Origin: Candidatus Bathyarchaeota archaeon
GTDB taxonomy: Archaea; Thermoproteota; Bathyarchaeia; Bathyarchaeales; Bathycorpusculaceae
Reading direction: 5' to 3'
Length of the DNA stretch: 64,000 nt
Assembly (NCBI GenBank): GCA_026014585.1
Contig: JAOZIA010000002.1
Location: forward strand, 355,677 to 419,676
Shown here: positions 41,383 to 50,468 of the stretch, in pieces
How positions within the stretch are numbered: position 1 is the stretch's first letter
Layout of the letters: each line of letters begins with the position of its first letter
Made by a program: the position numbers and the translations under genes
Notes under the pieces: generated by a model
What the model was told of the DNA's origin: nothing
Database searches by the model: none
What the model saw: only the letters and a program-made list of their open reading frames with translations

Positions 41383-41961
41383 ATGACCATAGCACAAAAC
41401 GTCCGCGAACTTCTCAAAAACAAACCATATCTACTCGAAGCCCTAGAGCAGGGCATAGTCAATCTCAGCGAACTATCAAGGCAACTCCAAGGCGAACTAA
41501 AAACCACCAACACCAGCGCAGTAAAAGCAGCCCTGCGCCGCTACTCCGAAGAACTCCAAAAACACAAAAAAAGACGAGAAGAAAAAGTCCGCCACCTACT
41601 CAAAAAAAGCAACATCGCAGTATACGACCGCAAAGCCGTCATGATAACCTCCAAAGAAATCAACCAAAAAAAAGCAATGAAAGTCGACCTACTCGACAAA
41701 TTCGTGTATTTACTTGACAAAAACGAGATGCCCCCACGCATAAGCACCCTTGACCGCCACGACAACTGCACCATGATAGTTGTACACTCCCCCGAAGAAC
41801 TGGAAGCAACACCGGGAGTTGTCGCGTTTTTAGCCAACCGCCTTGCTGAGCAGAATGTGAACATGGTTGAGTTCATCAGTTGCTGGACAGAAACCATCAT
41901 CGTTGTAGAGAAGAAGGACAGCCTAAAAACCTATGAAGTCTTATCAAACCTAGTGAGCTAA
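41383..41961 (+). CDS. Winged-helix-like plus ACT-domain protein, candidate arginine regulator
   Basis: The 192-residue protein has a helical N-terminal region that may bind DNA (about residues 1-75: LLKNKPYLLEALEQGIVNLS, VKAALRRYSEELQKHKKRRE). A C-terminal ACT-like domain follows (about 120-190: CTMIVVHSPEELEATPGVVA, NVNMVEFISCWTETIIVVE). ACT domains bind amino acids. It is divergent from argGH-carAB and shares their promoter region, so it may sense arginine or lysine. The last 38 bases of the gene are duplicated at 43763-43800. Confidence 0.78.
   Translation: MTIAQNVRELLKNKPYLLEALEQGIVNLSELSRQLQGELKTTNTSAVKAALRRYSEELQKHKKRREEKVRHLLKKSNIAVYDRKAVMITSKEINQKKAMKVDLLDKFVYLLDKNEMPPRISTLDRHDNCTMIVVHSPEELEATPGVVAFLANRLAEQNVNMVEFISCWTETIIVVEKKDSLKTYEVLSNLVS
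41924..41961 (+). repeat. 38-bp direct repeat, left copy (3' end of the ACT gene)
   Basis: This segment from TAAAAACCTATGAAG to AGCTAA, including the stop codon, matches 43763-43800 at 33 of 38 positions. The two copies bracket the two-gene membrane cassette. Confidence 0.75.
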
Positions 41962-42000
41962 GGTTTGGACTTGTGGGCATGGGATAAATGTTCATTTGTT

Positions 42001-42531
42001 TTACGTTAAGTCAGTAACTGCTTTTTTACCCCTAATATGATAATCAATTGCTAAGCTGTAGAAAAAAGCGAGAAAAGCCGTAGAGCCAATTGCAAAATAG
42101 AGCGCGGTATAGCTAACCAGATTAGTGAGCGTTAAACCCCAGAAAATAAAATTGCACAGGATTGTTAGTACAGCAACAATGGGAACAGTATCATAAAGAA
42201 AGTGGTTTAAACTGGTCTTTCTTCTAACATAAATATCTAAAATTAAATTAAAATACAGAAGAGAAAGAACTACACCCAATATTGCCGAGCCATAAATACC
42301 AGAAGCAATTAAATCAAGACTTATCAGGTAATAACTCAGCATAAGAAGGATTGCATCAACTATAAAGACAGGAATAATGTATTTTTTGTATAAACGCCTA
42401 CGAATAGACCGATAATCCTGCAACTTCCCAAATTTGTTTTCATCAATGTTAAAAGCACATGCACCCATCGATACAGGATTTTGGGGAAACCAGCCCCTGA
42501 TTCGATTTTTGAGGTTTTCTTTAACTGTCAT
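42001..42531 (-). CDS. Four-span membrane protein with GWFP motif
   Basis: From ATG 42531 (CAGGAG seven bases upstream) the protein has about 176 residues. It begins TVKENLKNRIRGWFPQNP, a motif nearly repeated in the upstream gene (KKSLEHRVKGWFPKGP). A basic segment RSIRRRLYKKY precedes four hydrophobic helices (about residues 50-70, 73-95, 110-130 and 135-155). The two genes look like partners made from one ancestral N-terminal region. No known family was recognised. Confidence 0.75.
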   Translation of the reverse strand: MTVKENLKNRIRGWFPQNPVSMGACAFNIDENKFGKLQDYRSIRRRLYKKYIIPVFIVDAILLMLSYYLISLDLIASGIYGSAILGVVLSLLYFNLILDIYVRRKTSLNHFLYDTVPIVAVLTILCNFIFWGLTLTNLVSYTALYFAIGSTAFLAFFYSLAIDYHIRGKKAVTDLT

Positions 42532-42535
42532 GTCT

Positions 42536-43630
42536 TCAACTCCTGGATGAGTGGGCAGAAAACTTTGGGTGCCCGCGTTCATCTAACTTTCTTAGTATAG
42601 GAATCAATGATGCAGCAACTATAAGCGCAATACCTGAAATTAAGGTTGGAAGCATATACTGGGCGAGTAATGGTGCGTAAACCTGTGTTGGCACCAGTTC
42701 GCTTGAGACCCAATGCTTAGCTATGTAGGTCGTGGCAAAGCCCTCTGCGACAAAATTGTAGTGTAGCAGGAAATAGTATGTTCCGTTCTCTGGAGCAGTC
42801 CACCTTCTATAGAAATCGTTATTAATGGATATTTCATGAAAAAATACCGTGGCTGTTTGATTAGAACCGACTGGTTGATTGCTGATCGTTAAATCAAGAT
42901 TTGACCGACCAGCAGCGCTATTTTTACTAGCCACAATAATAGATATGATAACTTGGTCTTGGTTTGTCAAATTTGCCGATGCCGCTACGTCGGGTAATCC
43001 CTCCGTTAACTTGATGCTATTTCCGAAAATTCGCTCATACTGGTCCAAAGTGGTCAATTTGTCTTCTATATGCCCTGTAACAGTTAATGAGGTACTCAGT
43101 ATAATGATTCCTGCTATGGCCAACAGTATGCAAAGTGTTTTTTTCATGTTAAGACTTTTTTGCTGAGGGGTTTCTTGTGCCCAAGCATACAGCAAACCGA
43201 AAATTGATACATTCACAATTGAGATTACCCAGTAACCGATGAAATCAAGAATGGCAAACCAAAAAAGCAAACCTGCCCCCATCACCATTCCAATAGCACT
43301 TGTAAGCAATAGTCCACTGTACCAATCATGAAGTCCACGCTGGCGCCGTAACCAAAAGATAACCCAACTCATCAAAACAGGGATAAAAAGTAAGCGTATA
43401 TCAAAATCGAAAAAAAGAAAAACATCACCTTTTGAGAGAACGATACTGTAGAGGTAAACAGCAACAGCCATAACACCTGTTATGAATGCAATATTTTTCC
43501 ATATGTTAGATTTAGGCTTACTCGCAAAAGGCTCTACTTGACGGTATTGAAGGTTCATTTTATCAGGCATATTTGGCCCTTTAGGGAACCATCCTTTGAC
43601 ACGGTGCTCTAAACTTTTTTTAATATTCAT
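42536..43630 (-). CDS. Membrane protein with extracytoplasmic domain and GWFP motif
   Basis: The 364-residue protein shows the N-terminal GWFPKGPNMP motif, then several membrane helices (about residues 44-150) and one at about 162-182. An outward beta-rich domain (about 185-315) includes VAASANLTNQDQVIISIIVA and ENGTYYFLLHYNFVAEG, and a final helix lies near 325-350. It resembles archaeal proteins with an exposed jelly-roll-like domain, but no family was named. Its stop overlaps the Shine-Dalgarno region of the downstream partner. A TATATAAT box lies near 43705. Confidence 0.75.
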   Translation of the reverse strand: MNIKKSLEHRVKGWFPKGPNMPDKMNLQYRQVEPFASKPKSNIWKNIAFITGVMAVAVYLYSIVLSKGDVFLFFDFDIRLLFIPVLMSWVIFWLRRQRGLHDWYSGLLLTSAIGMVMGAGLLFWFAILDFIGYWVISIVNVSIFGLLYAWAQETPQQKSLNMKKTLCILLAIAGIIILSTSLTVTGHIEDKLTTLDQYERIFGNSIKLTEGLPDVAASANLTNQDQVIISIIVASKNSAAGRSNLDLTISNQPVGSNQTATVFFHEISINNDFYRRWTAPENGTYYFLLHYNFVAEGFATTYIAKHWVSSELVPTQVYAPLLAQYMLPTLISGIALIVAASLIPILRKLDERGHPKFSAHSSRS

Positions 43631-43762
43631 TCTTTCAGCTCCGGATGTTTTTTGGCTTTACCCAAGCGATGAGGACATAAAACAGCAAGTTTTACCCCGC
43701 GTAAACAATTATATATTTACACATATAAGATTTGGCGGTATCAGCCCTTCCAAGTCACAACA

Positions 43763-43800
43763 TAAAAACCTATGAAGGTCTCTCAAACCTAGTCAGCTAA
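43763..43800 (+). repeat. 38-bp direct repeat, right copy (fragment of the ACT gene end)
   Basis: This fragment repeats the last codons and stop of the gene at 41383-41961. It has no gene body of its own. With the left copy it frames 1.8 kb of sequence, as expected after a duplication or insertion at a gene end. Confidence 0.75.
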
Positions 43801-43819
43801 TACGGAAGCACACAAATCG

Positions 43820-43983
43820 TATTTGGTTCTATTAGAAATTCATTGCAGAAACTATAGAGGGTAGGGGTAACTGCGTTTATATTTGGAGCCTAATAGCCAA
43901 ACTATGCACAAAAGATAGAGAGAGAGGTCTACTGCAAGAGCAAAAGCACAATTCCGTATACAGAAGCATCAACCAAACAAACA
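43820..43983 (+). repeat. Dispersed intergenic repeat, copy B
   Basis: It starts near TATTTGGTTCTATTAG and contains TTGCAGAAACTATAGAGGG. It ends near GTATACAGAAGCATCAACC followed by AAACAAAC. The order of blocks matches copy A, with extra sequence in the middle including ATTTGGAGCCTAATAG. No coding capacity was seen. Confidence 0.7.
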
Positions 43984-44069
43984 GGATTCACTGTAACCAT
44001 CGAAAACAAGCAACATTTTCAATAAACAAACTGAAGTTTTTGGGGAAAACTCGTTTTTTGTCAGCAAGT

Positions 44070-44081
44070 TTTTAATATTTT
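44070..44081 (+). promoter_or_regulatory. TATA box of the queT-queC operon
   Basis: TTTTTAATATTT lies 25-30 bases before TTGGCGGG at 44101, so the transcript should begin almost exactly at the first stem of the pseudoknot leader. Confidence 0.6.
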
Positions 44082-44102
44082 ATTGTAGTGCTTTGCGTTA
44101 TT

Positions 44103-44158
44103 GGCGGGTGAGTGGAATCTCCTACCCGTTCCGCCAACTAAAATAAAACCCGGGAGAT
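44103..44158 (+). promoter_or_regulatory. Candidate preQ1-like pseudoknot riboswitch leader
   Basis: Stem P1 pairs GGCGG (44103-44107) with CCGCC (44131-44135). The P1 loop contains ATCTCC (44117-44122) and ACCCG (44124-44128). After P1 comes the A-rich linker AACTAAAATAAAACC, then CGGGAGAT (44151-44158). GGAGAT can pair with ATCTCC, or CGGG with CCCG, giving an H-type pseudoknot that hides the Shine-Dalgarno region GGGAGATGGAG before the TTG at 44167. The layout copies bacterial preQ1 riboswitches, and the regulated gene is a QueT transporter. The ligand is inferred, not shown. Confidence 0.6.
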
Positions 44159-44166
44159 GGAGAAAC

Positions 44167-44688
44167 TTGCAAAATAGAGTAAAAACCAAAATCATAGCAT
44201 TTATTGCCATGTATGCTGCACTCTACGCAGCGCTTGTTGTCGTTTTAGGGGATTTATCTTTTGGACTAGTAAACATCCGCATTGCCGATGCCATGCTTGC
44301 AGTTGTGCCCTTGGTCGGTTTCGCGGGTGTTTTAGGACACACATTAGGCGTGTTTATAGGAAACGTCTTTTCCACAGTTGGATTAGTGGATTTGCTAAAC
44401 ACAATTCCATCCTTTGTCATGGCCTTTGTAGTCTATTATGTGTACAAACGGACGAGAAATGATTACTCTGTGCTGGCAACATGCATTGCGTATTCACTTG
44501 TGCTAGGCACGACAGTAGGCTGGATGCTATCTGCCGTTTTTGATATGCCGTTGTTGCCGACGATAGGATGGGTTATGGTGGGTAACCTCATTGTAACCAC
44601 GCTTATTGGGTGGCCCATGTTTAAACTTCTAAAAAGAACAGGCATATTTGAAAAATGGTTCCCAATTGAGGAGGAAAAGAAAAAGTGA
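44167..44688 (+). CDS. queT: QueT-family queuosine/archaeosine precursor transporter
   Basis: From TTG 44167 the protein is about 173 residues and begins QNRVKTKIIAFIAMYAALYAAL. The alternative TTG at 44101 would translate through the structured leader, so I reject it. Five to six membrane helices carry the QueT/ECF S-component pattern: FGLVNIRIADAMLAVVPLVG, GHTLGVFIGNVFSTVG, DLLNTIPSFVMAFVVYYVYK and a C-terminal basic/acidic tail. It probably imports a deazaguanine precursor for tRNA archaeosine. It overlaps the queC start by four bases. Confidence 0.9.
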   Translation: MQNRVKTKIIAFIAMYAALYAALVVVLGDLSFGLVNIRIADAMLAVVPLVGFAGVLGHTLGVFIGNVFSTVGLVDLLNTIPSFVMAFVVYYVYKRTRNDYSVLATCIAYSLVLGTTVGWMLSAVFDMPLLPTIGWVMVGNLIVTTLIGWPMFKLLKRTGIFEKWFPIEEEKKK

Positions 44689-45341
44689 GCACACCCAAAA
44701 AATGTGTAATAGTTCTAAGCGGTGGACCAGACTCCGCCACGGTTGCGTACTGGGCAAAAACAAAAGGATACCAGATATACCCGATAACCTTCAAGTATGG
44801 ACAAATAGCTGAAAAAGAAACCCAAGCAGCACAAAAAATCGCCAAAAGCCTAAACACCAACACTAAAATCATTGACCTAAGCAACCTAAAAGACATCTTC
44901 GGCGAAGCAACTTCCCTTGTAAACCGGGAAATCCCCCTAACAGCCGAATTCAGCAGCCCAATCATTGTTCCTTTCAGAAACGCCATTTTCCTCTCTGTTG
45001 CCGTCGCATACGCAGTCACGGTTGGAGCCAAAGAGATTTTTTATGGCGCTCAAGGTTCTGATGAACCATTTTATCCTGATTGCAGACGAGAATTCTACGA
45101 AGCCTTTGAAAAAGCAGCCAAACTGGGAACAGACGAAGACATCACAATAAAGGCGCCCTTTAGCAACATGAAAAAAGCTGAATTACTAAAAGAAGCCGCA
45201 ACTTTAGGTGTTCCCCTGCAACTTACATGGTCATGCTATCTGGACAGGGAAGCTCATTGTGGAAAATGTGAGTCCTGCGTGAACCGCAAAAAAGCATTCA
45301 AAGAAGCAGGCGTCAAAGACCCAACAGATTATGAAGCCTAA
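44685..45341 (+). CDS. queC: 7-cyano-7-deazaguanine (preQ0) synthase
   Basis: The 218-residue ATP-dependent enzyme converts carboxydeazaguanine to preQ0 for archaeosine. The P-loop is VIVLSGGPDSATVAYWA (about residues 8-24). FKYGQIAEKE, VPFRNAIFLSVAVAYA and GAQGSDEPFYPDCR are substrate-site motifs. SCYLDREAHCGKCESCVNR (about 185-203) is the zinc site. The GTG start at 44685 overlaps the queT stop (GTGA), so both are co-translated under the same leader. Confidence 0.95.
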   Translation: MSTPKKCVIVLSGGPDSATVAYWAKTKGYQIYPITFKYGQIAEKETQAAQKIAKSLNTNTKIIDLSNLKDIFGEATSLVNREIPLTAEFSSPIIVPFRNAIFLSVAVAYAVTVGAKEIFYGAQGSDEPFYPDCRREFYEAFEKAAKLGTDEDITIKAPFSNMKKAELLKEAATLGVPLQLTWSCYLDREAHCGKCESCVNRKKAFKEAGVKDPTDYEA

Positions 45342-45427
45342 CTCAGCAGCTTAATTAGCTTATTCTCTTTTTTCTTTCTCTACAGTTAAATAAAACCACT
45401 CTCAATATTGATTAGGAAGTCTTTTTT

Positions 45428-47482
45428 TTGAGCACAACCCCAAAACCCAACAGGCTAATCCACCAAAAAAGCCCCTACCTACAACAGCACGCATACAACC
45501 CCGTTGACTGGTACCCATGGAGTCAAGAAGCTCTTGACAAAGCCAAAGCAGAAGACAAACCAATTTTTCTAAGCATCGGCTACAGCACCTGCCACTGGTG
45601 CCACGTCATGGAACAAGAATGCTTCAACGACCAACAAGTCGCCGACCTACTCAACAACGCGTTTGTGTGCATCAAGGTTGACCGCGAAGAACGCCCCGAT
45701 CTAGACGCCACGTACATGGCAGTTTGCCAAGCGATGGGCAGACGCTGTGGCTGGCCACTTCACATCATAATGACGCCGAGTCTTAACCCGTTTCTTGCCG
45801 CCAGCTACATACCCAAACAGTCCAGACCCGGTGTAATCGGCATGATAGACCTTATACCTCACATTTCGCAGACATGGAAAAATCAGCGGGCGCAACTGGA
45901 AACTGTGGGTGCAGATATTAAATCACGATTTAGTGTTCAAGAAAAACGTGAACCCGAACAATTAGGCAGCCAAATTATGCAAGACACCTTTGACAGGCTA
46001 AAGCTGGATTTTGACCCAGATAATGGCGGATTTGGTTCAGCCCCAAAGTTTCCTACGCCCCACAAACTCCTCTTCCTCCTACGCTACTACAGGCAAACTG
46101 GCGAGCAGAAGGCGTTGGAGATGGCTGAGAAGACGCTACGGCTGATGCGTTTGGGCGGAATCTTTGACCAAGTCGGCTTGGGTTTTCACCGCTACAGCAC
46201 CGATGAGCAGTGGCTGGTGCCCCATTTTGAAAAAATGCTCTACGACCAAGCCTTGCTGGCGTTGGCGTATGTTGAAGCTTATCAAGCTACGGGCGCGGGC
46301 AAATTTATGATAACGGCTAAGGAAGTTTTGGATTACTGCCTAAGAGATATGCAAGATGAACAGGGTGGGTTTTATTCTGCTCAGGATGCAGACAGCGAAG
46401 GAGAAGAAGGAAAGTATTATCTTTGGACAACACAGGAAATCCAAAATGTGCTGTCAGAGGAGGATTTTGCGTTGGCTTCGGAGCTGTTTTGGCTCAAACC
46501 CGAAGGTAACTATTTGGAGCGGGGAAGCTGGACAGGTAAAAACATTCTGCACATGCCTATGCCTCTGGAGGGCATTGCTCAGAATAACAATTTGACTCTT
46601 GAGCAACTGATTTTAAGAATGGGAAAAATCCTCAACCAAATCTATGATGTTAGGAAAAAACGTATCCCGCCAGCAACAGACACCAAGGTTCTCACTGACT
46701 GGAATGGCTTGATGATTGCAGCATTAGCCAAAACCGCCAGCGTACTGAACCAACCCAAATATGTGGAGGCTGCAAAGAAAACCGCTGATTATATCTTAAC
46801 CCAAATGCACAAGGGCAACATGCTTTATCACCGCAGCGTTGAAGGCGAAGTGTCAATTGAAGGATTTTTAGATGATTATGCCTTCTTCATTTTCGGCTTA
46901 ATTGAACTGTATGAGGCAACGTTTGAAGAAAAATACCTCAAAGCAGCAGACGAACTCTCCAAAGAGATGATGAGCAAATTCTGGGACCAAAAAACAGGCG
47001 GCTTTTTCCAAACCACAGAAACCCAAACAGGCATGCCAAAAATCAAACAACTATATGACGGCGCAATCCCCTCAGGCAACTCGGTTGCATTGCATGATTT
47101 GTTGTGGCTTAGCCGACTACTCAATGAACCACTGTATGATTCGTTGGCAAACCAGATGATGCAAACGTTTGCACGTGAACTCGAAACCGCACCCGAAGCC
47201 TACACATACTTCATAGCGAACCTGCCCTTTCTGATTGGGAAATCCTACAGCGTGGTCGTTGTGGGCGACATTAAAGCGGCTGATACACAAGAAATGCTCA
47301 AACAGCTAAGAACACATTACCTACCAGACATTGTCATCCAACTCAAAACTCCAAACATTGATTACCAGCAAGTTGAGGGCAAAGCAACCGCATACGTATG
47401 CCAAAACCAAACCTGCCTACCAGCAACCAACAGCATCGCGGTGATGCTTGAGCTGTTGGGAATAAAAGATATTAAACCATAA
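45428..47482 (+). CDS. DUF255 thioredoxin-like/glucosidase-fold protein (YyaL/SSP411 type)
   Basis: The 684-residue protein starts at TTG 45428. The N-terminal thioredoxin-like domain (about residues 1-165) has the family opening [24 protein letters not shown] trimmed here as [17 protein letters not shown], and the [12 protein letters not shown] redox motif (about 57-68). [15 protein letters not shown] follows. The rest (about 200-650) is an alpha/alpha barrel with [40 protein letters not shown] and [14 protein letters not shown]. The physiological role of this widespread family (spermatogenesis-associated protein 20 type) is not established. Confidence 0.9.
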   Translation: MSTTPKPNRLIHQKSPYLQQHAYNPVDWYPWSQEALDKAKAEDKPIFLSIGYSTCHWCHVMEQECFNDQQVADLLNNAFVCIKVDREERPDLDATYMAVCQAMGRRCGWPLHIIMTPSLNPFLAASYIPKQSRPGVIGMIDLIPHISQTWKNQRAQLETVGADIKSRFSVQEKREPEQLGSQIMQDTFDRLKLDFDPDNGGFGSAPKFPTPHKLLFLLRYYRQTGEQKALEMAEKTLRLMRLGGIFDQVGLGFHRYSTDEQWLVPHFEKMLYDQALLALAYVEAYQATGAGKFMITAKEVLDYCLRDMQDEQGGFYSAQDADSEGEEGKYYLWTTQEIQNVLSEEDFALASELFWLKPEGNYLERGSWTGKNILHMPMPLEGIAQNNNLTLEQLILRMGKILNQIYDVRKKRIPPATDTKVLTDWNGLMIAALAKTASVLNQPKYVEAAKKTADYILTQMHKGNMLYHRSVEGEVSIEGFLDDYAFFIFGLIELYEATFEEKYLKAADELSKEMMSKFWDQKTGGFFQTTETQTGMPKIKQLYDGAIPSGNSVALHDLLWLSRLLNEPLYDSLANQMMQTFARELETAPEAYTYFIANLPFLIGKSYSVVVVGDIKAADTQEMLKQLRTHYLPDIVIQLKTPNIDYQQVEGKATAYVCQNQTCLPATNSIAVMLELLGIKDIKP

Positions 47483-47499
47483 CACCAAACGCTCCCTTG

Positions 47500-47988
47500 A
47501 TGAGCACGTTGAAAGGCATCTACGTCTTGGTAATCGAAATAGACAAACCAATTGAGATAAAGATTGGCAAACTGGGAACACGCACATTCCAAAAGGGCAT
47601 ATACGCATATGTAGGCTCAGCCCAAAACAATCTAGAGCAAAGAGTAAAGCGGCATCTGAGCAAAGAAAAACGCCTCTTCTGGCACATTGACTACCTACTC
47701 AATGATGAAGCAGCAAAAGTAACTAAGGTGCACTATCTGGAAAAAGGCAAAGCCGACGAATGCAAAATCGCCCAGCTAATAAGTGAAAATGCCTTGTCGA
47801 TTGAGGGGTTTGGTTGTTCCGACTGCAACTGCAAAAGCCACCTGTTTCACGCTGAAAGCTTTGATTTTCTGGGAATGTTCATGCAGCAGTGGACTATGCA
47901 AAGCATAGAGTGTGAGTTGGCTGAAGCATTAAGTGAAATGCAGGATGCCTTAGAAGCACTTCAAAAGCAAGGGTTTGACCTGACTTAA
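47500..47988 (+). CDS. DUF123 GIY-YIG-like nuclease domain protein
   Basis: The about 162-residue protein has a DUF123 domain, an archaeal GIY-YIG variant. Features are KGIYVLVIEIDKPIEIKIGK, TFQKGIYAYVGSAQNNLEQR (the YVGSA strand-turn), KRLFWHIDYLL and GFGCSDCNCKSHLFHA, with a conserved Cys/His group. The last 40 residues are a helical extension (LAEALSEMQDALEALQK). In other archaea DUF123 occurs fused or linked to endonuclease III, which suggests DNA repair. It converges with the aspartokinase gene. Confidence 0.85.
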   Translation: MSTLKGIYVLVIEIDKPIEIKIGKLGTRTFQKGIYAYVGSAQNNLEQRVKRHLSKEKRLFWHIDYLLNDEAAKVTKVHYLEKGKADECKIAQLISENALSIEGFGCSDCNCKSHLFHAESFDFLGMFMQQWTMQSIECELAEALSEMQDALEALQKQGFDLT

Positions 47989-48000
47989 AAAAAGAAAAAT

Positions 48001-49410
48001 TTAGAGTTTATCTAAATTAAATTCTTCATGTATTGCGCGGACAACTGCTACACCGTCTTTTTCTTTGACGACAAAGGAAATGTTAAGCTCAGAGCTGCCT
48101 TGCGCTATCATGCGGATGTTTATGCCTTTCTTGGCGGTTGTGCTGAAGATTTTTGAGGCAACGCCCAAGGTGCCTTTCATGTTCGCGCCCATAACGGCAA
48201 TGACTGCAACATCATCTTCCGCAGTGACTTCGCTGACGATTCCGCCACGCTCCAAAAGGGCAATTTCGATGTTACTGATTGCTCTGCCTAAGAGTCCGCG
48301 TTTGATTATCAGGGAGATGTTGGCTTCGGAAACCGCTACGGAGACCATCATGACGTTGATGTTGTTTTTGCCCAGCACATCAAAGACTTTAGCGTAGCTT
48401 CCCGGTGCACCAACCATTCCTGCCCCGTTCACGTTAAGCATTGCAACATCTTTTATCATGGCAACGGCTTTGACAACTTCCTTTGCATCAACAATTGGCT
48501 CTTTAGTGATGAGTGTACCTGTGTTTTGGGGGTTTGCGGTGTTTCGGATTCTAACGGGGATGTTTTCTTTGATTACTGGTCCCAACGCGCGAGGGTGCAT
48601 GGCTTTTGCGCCGAAAATCGCCATTTCCGCCGCTTCTTGATAGCTTAGCTGTGGAATCATTTTTGCGGATGAGACGAGTTTGGGGTCAGTGGTCATGATG
48701 CCGTCCACGTCGGTCCAAATCCAAACCTCATCAGCCTGCAATGCAACACCCAAAATCGTTGCTGTATAATCTGAGCCGCCGCGTCCCACAGTGGTAACCA
48801 CGCCGTTTTGGTCTGCAGCGATAAACCCTGTGACAACCGGAATTACGCCCTTCTCAAAGAGTGGACCGAGCCGCTCACGAATAAGGTGCGTGGTGAAGTT
48901 CATCAGGGGGGTTGCTTCGCCAAAGTTGGAGTCGGTGACGATGCCTGCTTCTTTTCCTGTGAAGCATTGCGTGTCAACTTTGTGGTCTTTTATGGCGCCC
49001 CAAACTATGGGTGCGGATAATCGTTCCCCAAAGGAAACCACGTAATCTTTAGATTTAGGGGTAAGCTCGCCGACGTAGCAGATACCCGTTAGGACCTTTT
49101 CGAGTTCCGCGATGGTTTTTTCGGTGATTTGGGTAACGTCATTTTGAATTTGTTTGCTGGTTATGGCTGTGGTGATGGCATCTGTGTGTTTTTTTAGGAG
49201 TTCTTTTGTGAAGGCTTGGATTCTTTTTTCGTCGTTTTTTTTAGCTTGACAAGCCACCTCAAGCAAGCCATTGGTAACGCCAGCTAACGCTGAAACAACC
49301 ACGGCAACTTTGCAGTCCTTTGCGTTTTGCGTCACCAAGTCAGCTACATGCCGAATGCTTTCGCCAGTGCCAACGCTGGTTCCGCCAAACTTCATCACTA
49401 TCTTATTCAT
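48001..49410 (-). CDS. lysC: Aspartate kinase
   Basis: The 469-residue enzyme phosphorylates aspartate at the head of the threonine, homocysteine and possibly lysine branches. KIVMKFGGTSVGTGESIRHV (residues 3-22) and SFGERLSAPIVWGA are kinase signatures, and GRGGSDYTATILGVALQADE binds the substrates. Two ACT regions follow (about residues 318-465), with MKDVAMLNVNGAGMVGAPG and VAVIAVMGANMKGTLGVAS, which indicate allosteric feedback. It is the last gene of the thrB-thrC-hom-aspartokinase operon, 20 bases after hom. Confidence 0.95.
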   Translation of the reverse strand: MNKIVMKFGGTSVGTGESIRHVADLVTQNAKDCKVAVVVSALAGVTNGLLEVACQAKKNDEKRIQAFTKELLKKHTDAITTAITSKQIQNDVTQITEKTIAELEKVLTGICYVGELTPKSKDYVVSFGERLSAPIVWGAIKDHKVDTQCFTGKEAGIVTDSNFGEATPLMNFTTHLIRERLGPLFEKGVIPVVTGFIAADQNGVVTTVGRGGSDYTATILGVALQADEVWIWTDVDGIMTTDPKLVSSAKMIPQLSYQEAAEMAIFGAKAMHPRALGPVIKENIPVRIRNTANPQNTGTLITKEPIVDAKEVVKAVAMIKDVAMLNVNGAGMVGAPGSYAKVFDVLGKNNINVMMVSVAVSEANISLIIKRGLLGRAISNIEIALLERGGIVSEVTAEDDVAVIAVMGANMKGTLGVASKIFSTTAKKGINIRMIAQGSSELNISFVVKEKDGVAVVRAIHEEFNLDKL

Positions 49411-49430
49411 TGCATTGTCCTCTAAATCGG

Positions 49431-50468
49431 TTAATTTAGCATTTTAGTTGCTAACTTATGTCTAATATCTAAAAGGTCTCTTAAAACTGCACTGGCAGTC
49501 TCAATACCACACGCACCCCTACCAATCAAGGTTTGGTCAGCCGCGTACTCAGTCTGGAAAGTTATCGCGTTCAAAACTCCGCTGACGCACAACGGGTTGG
49601 TTTTAGGAATCTCTGTGGGTTTAACAGAAACGCTGTCGCCTTCAATTGCGCCGATAAGCTTGAGCGTGTTACCTCGTTTAGAAGCATCCTCAAGCATGTC
49701 CAGCGTAACATCACGGATTCCTGTTCGGTCAACATCTTTAAGGGTAACTTTTTTGCCCATAATCCAGTTAGCCAAAATCACAACCTTACAAGCAGTATCA
49801 AACCCATCAATATCCATCGACGGTTCCCGCTCAGCATAACCAAGCTTCTGCGCAGAACTCAACGCATCCTGGAAGGTCACGTGGTTCTGCGCCATCTCGG
49901 TTAGGATGTAATTAGTGGTTCCATTAAGTATGCCGCGGATTCCAAGAATTCGGTCACCTGCTAAGCAACGCTTGGCGAACTCTAGCATCGGGGTTCCACC
50001 GCCCACTGTCCCACTGAAACGCAAAAACACGTTATTGTATTCTGCCAGTTCTGTAAGGGCAGGCATTGCTAATGCTAAGGGTCCCTTGTTGGTTGTGACC
50101 ACGTGTTTGCCTGTTTTGAAGGCTTTGGTGATGTGGCTGAGGGCTGGTTCAGCAGTTTGAATGTTAACTGGAGTTACTTCCACGACAACTTCGGCTTCAA
50201 CAGTTTCAATCACATCTAACGCGGAAAGTTCAGGATGACCAAACTCGGGGTCTGCGGAAATTGGGCGACCACGTTGTTTGATTTGTTCAAGTTTTTCAGC
50301 GCTTAACCCTCGGGAATTAATGACTGCACCGTCTATGTCGGCGATTGCAACAATCTTTGGGTTAAACCCATAATCGTTAGCTCTATCCATTGTTCTTTGC
50401 GCAAGAATCGTGGCGACACCTTTGCCCACGACACCATAGCCAACTAAGATTATCCTCATACTACTCAC
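49431..50468 (-). CDS. hom: Homoserine dehydrogenase
   Basis: The 345-residue NAD(P)-dependent enzyme reduces aspartate semialdehyde to homoserine. RIILVGYGVVGKGVATILA (about residues 5-23) is the nucleotide motif, VVTTNKGPLALAMPALTELA and RFSGTVGGGTPMLEFAKRC lie at the cofactor/substrate interface, and GILNGTTNYILTEMA plus EREPSMDIDGFDTACKVVIL carry catalytic residues. No ACT domain is present, so regulation falls to aspartokinase. Its ATG region overlaps the thrC stop by four bases. Confidence 0.95.
   Translation of the reverse strand: MSSMRIILVGYGVVGKGVATILAQRTMDRANDYGFNPKIVAIADIDGAVINSRGLSAEKLEQIKQRGRPISADPEFGHPELSALDVIETVEAEVVVEVTPVNIQTAEPALSHITKAFKTGKHVVTTNKGPLALAMPALTELAEYNNVFLRFSGTVGGGTPMLEFAKRCLAGDRILGIRGILNGTTNYILTEMAQNHVTFQDALSSAQKLGYAEREPSMDIDGFDTACKVVILANWIMGKKVTLKDVDRTGIRDVTLDMLEDASKRGNTLKLIGAIEGDSVSVKPTEIPKTNPLCVSGVLNAITFQTEYAADQTLIGRGACGIETASAVLRDLLDIRHKLATKMLN

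Noticed and set aside
44101-44166. Upstream TTG 44101 as the queT start
   Set aside because: It would translate the whole paired leader, produces a Pro-rich non-conserved N-terminus and has no ribosome binding site; TTG 44167 has GGAG upstream and begins at the first helix.
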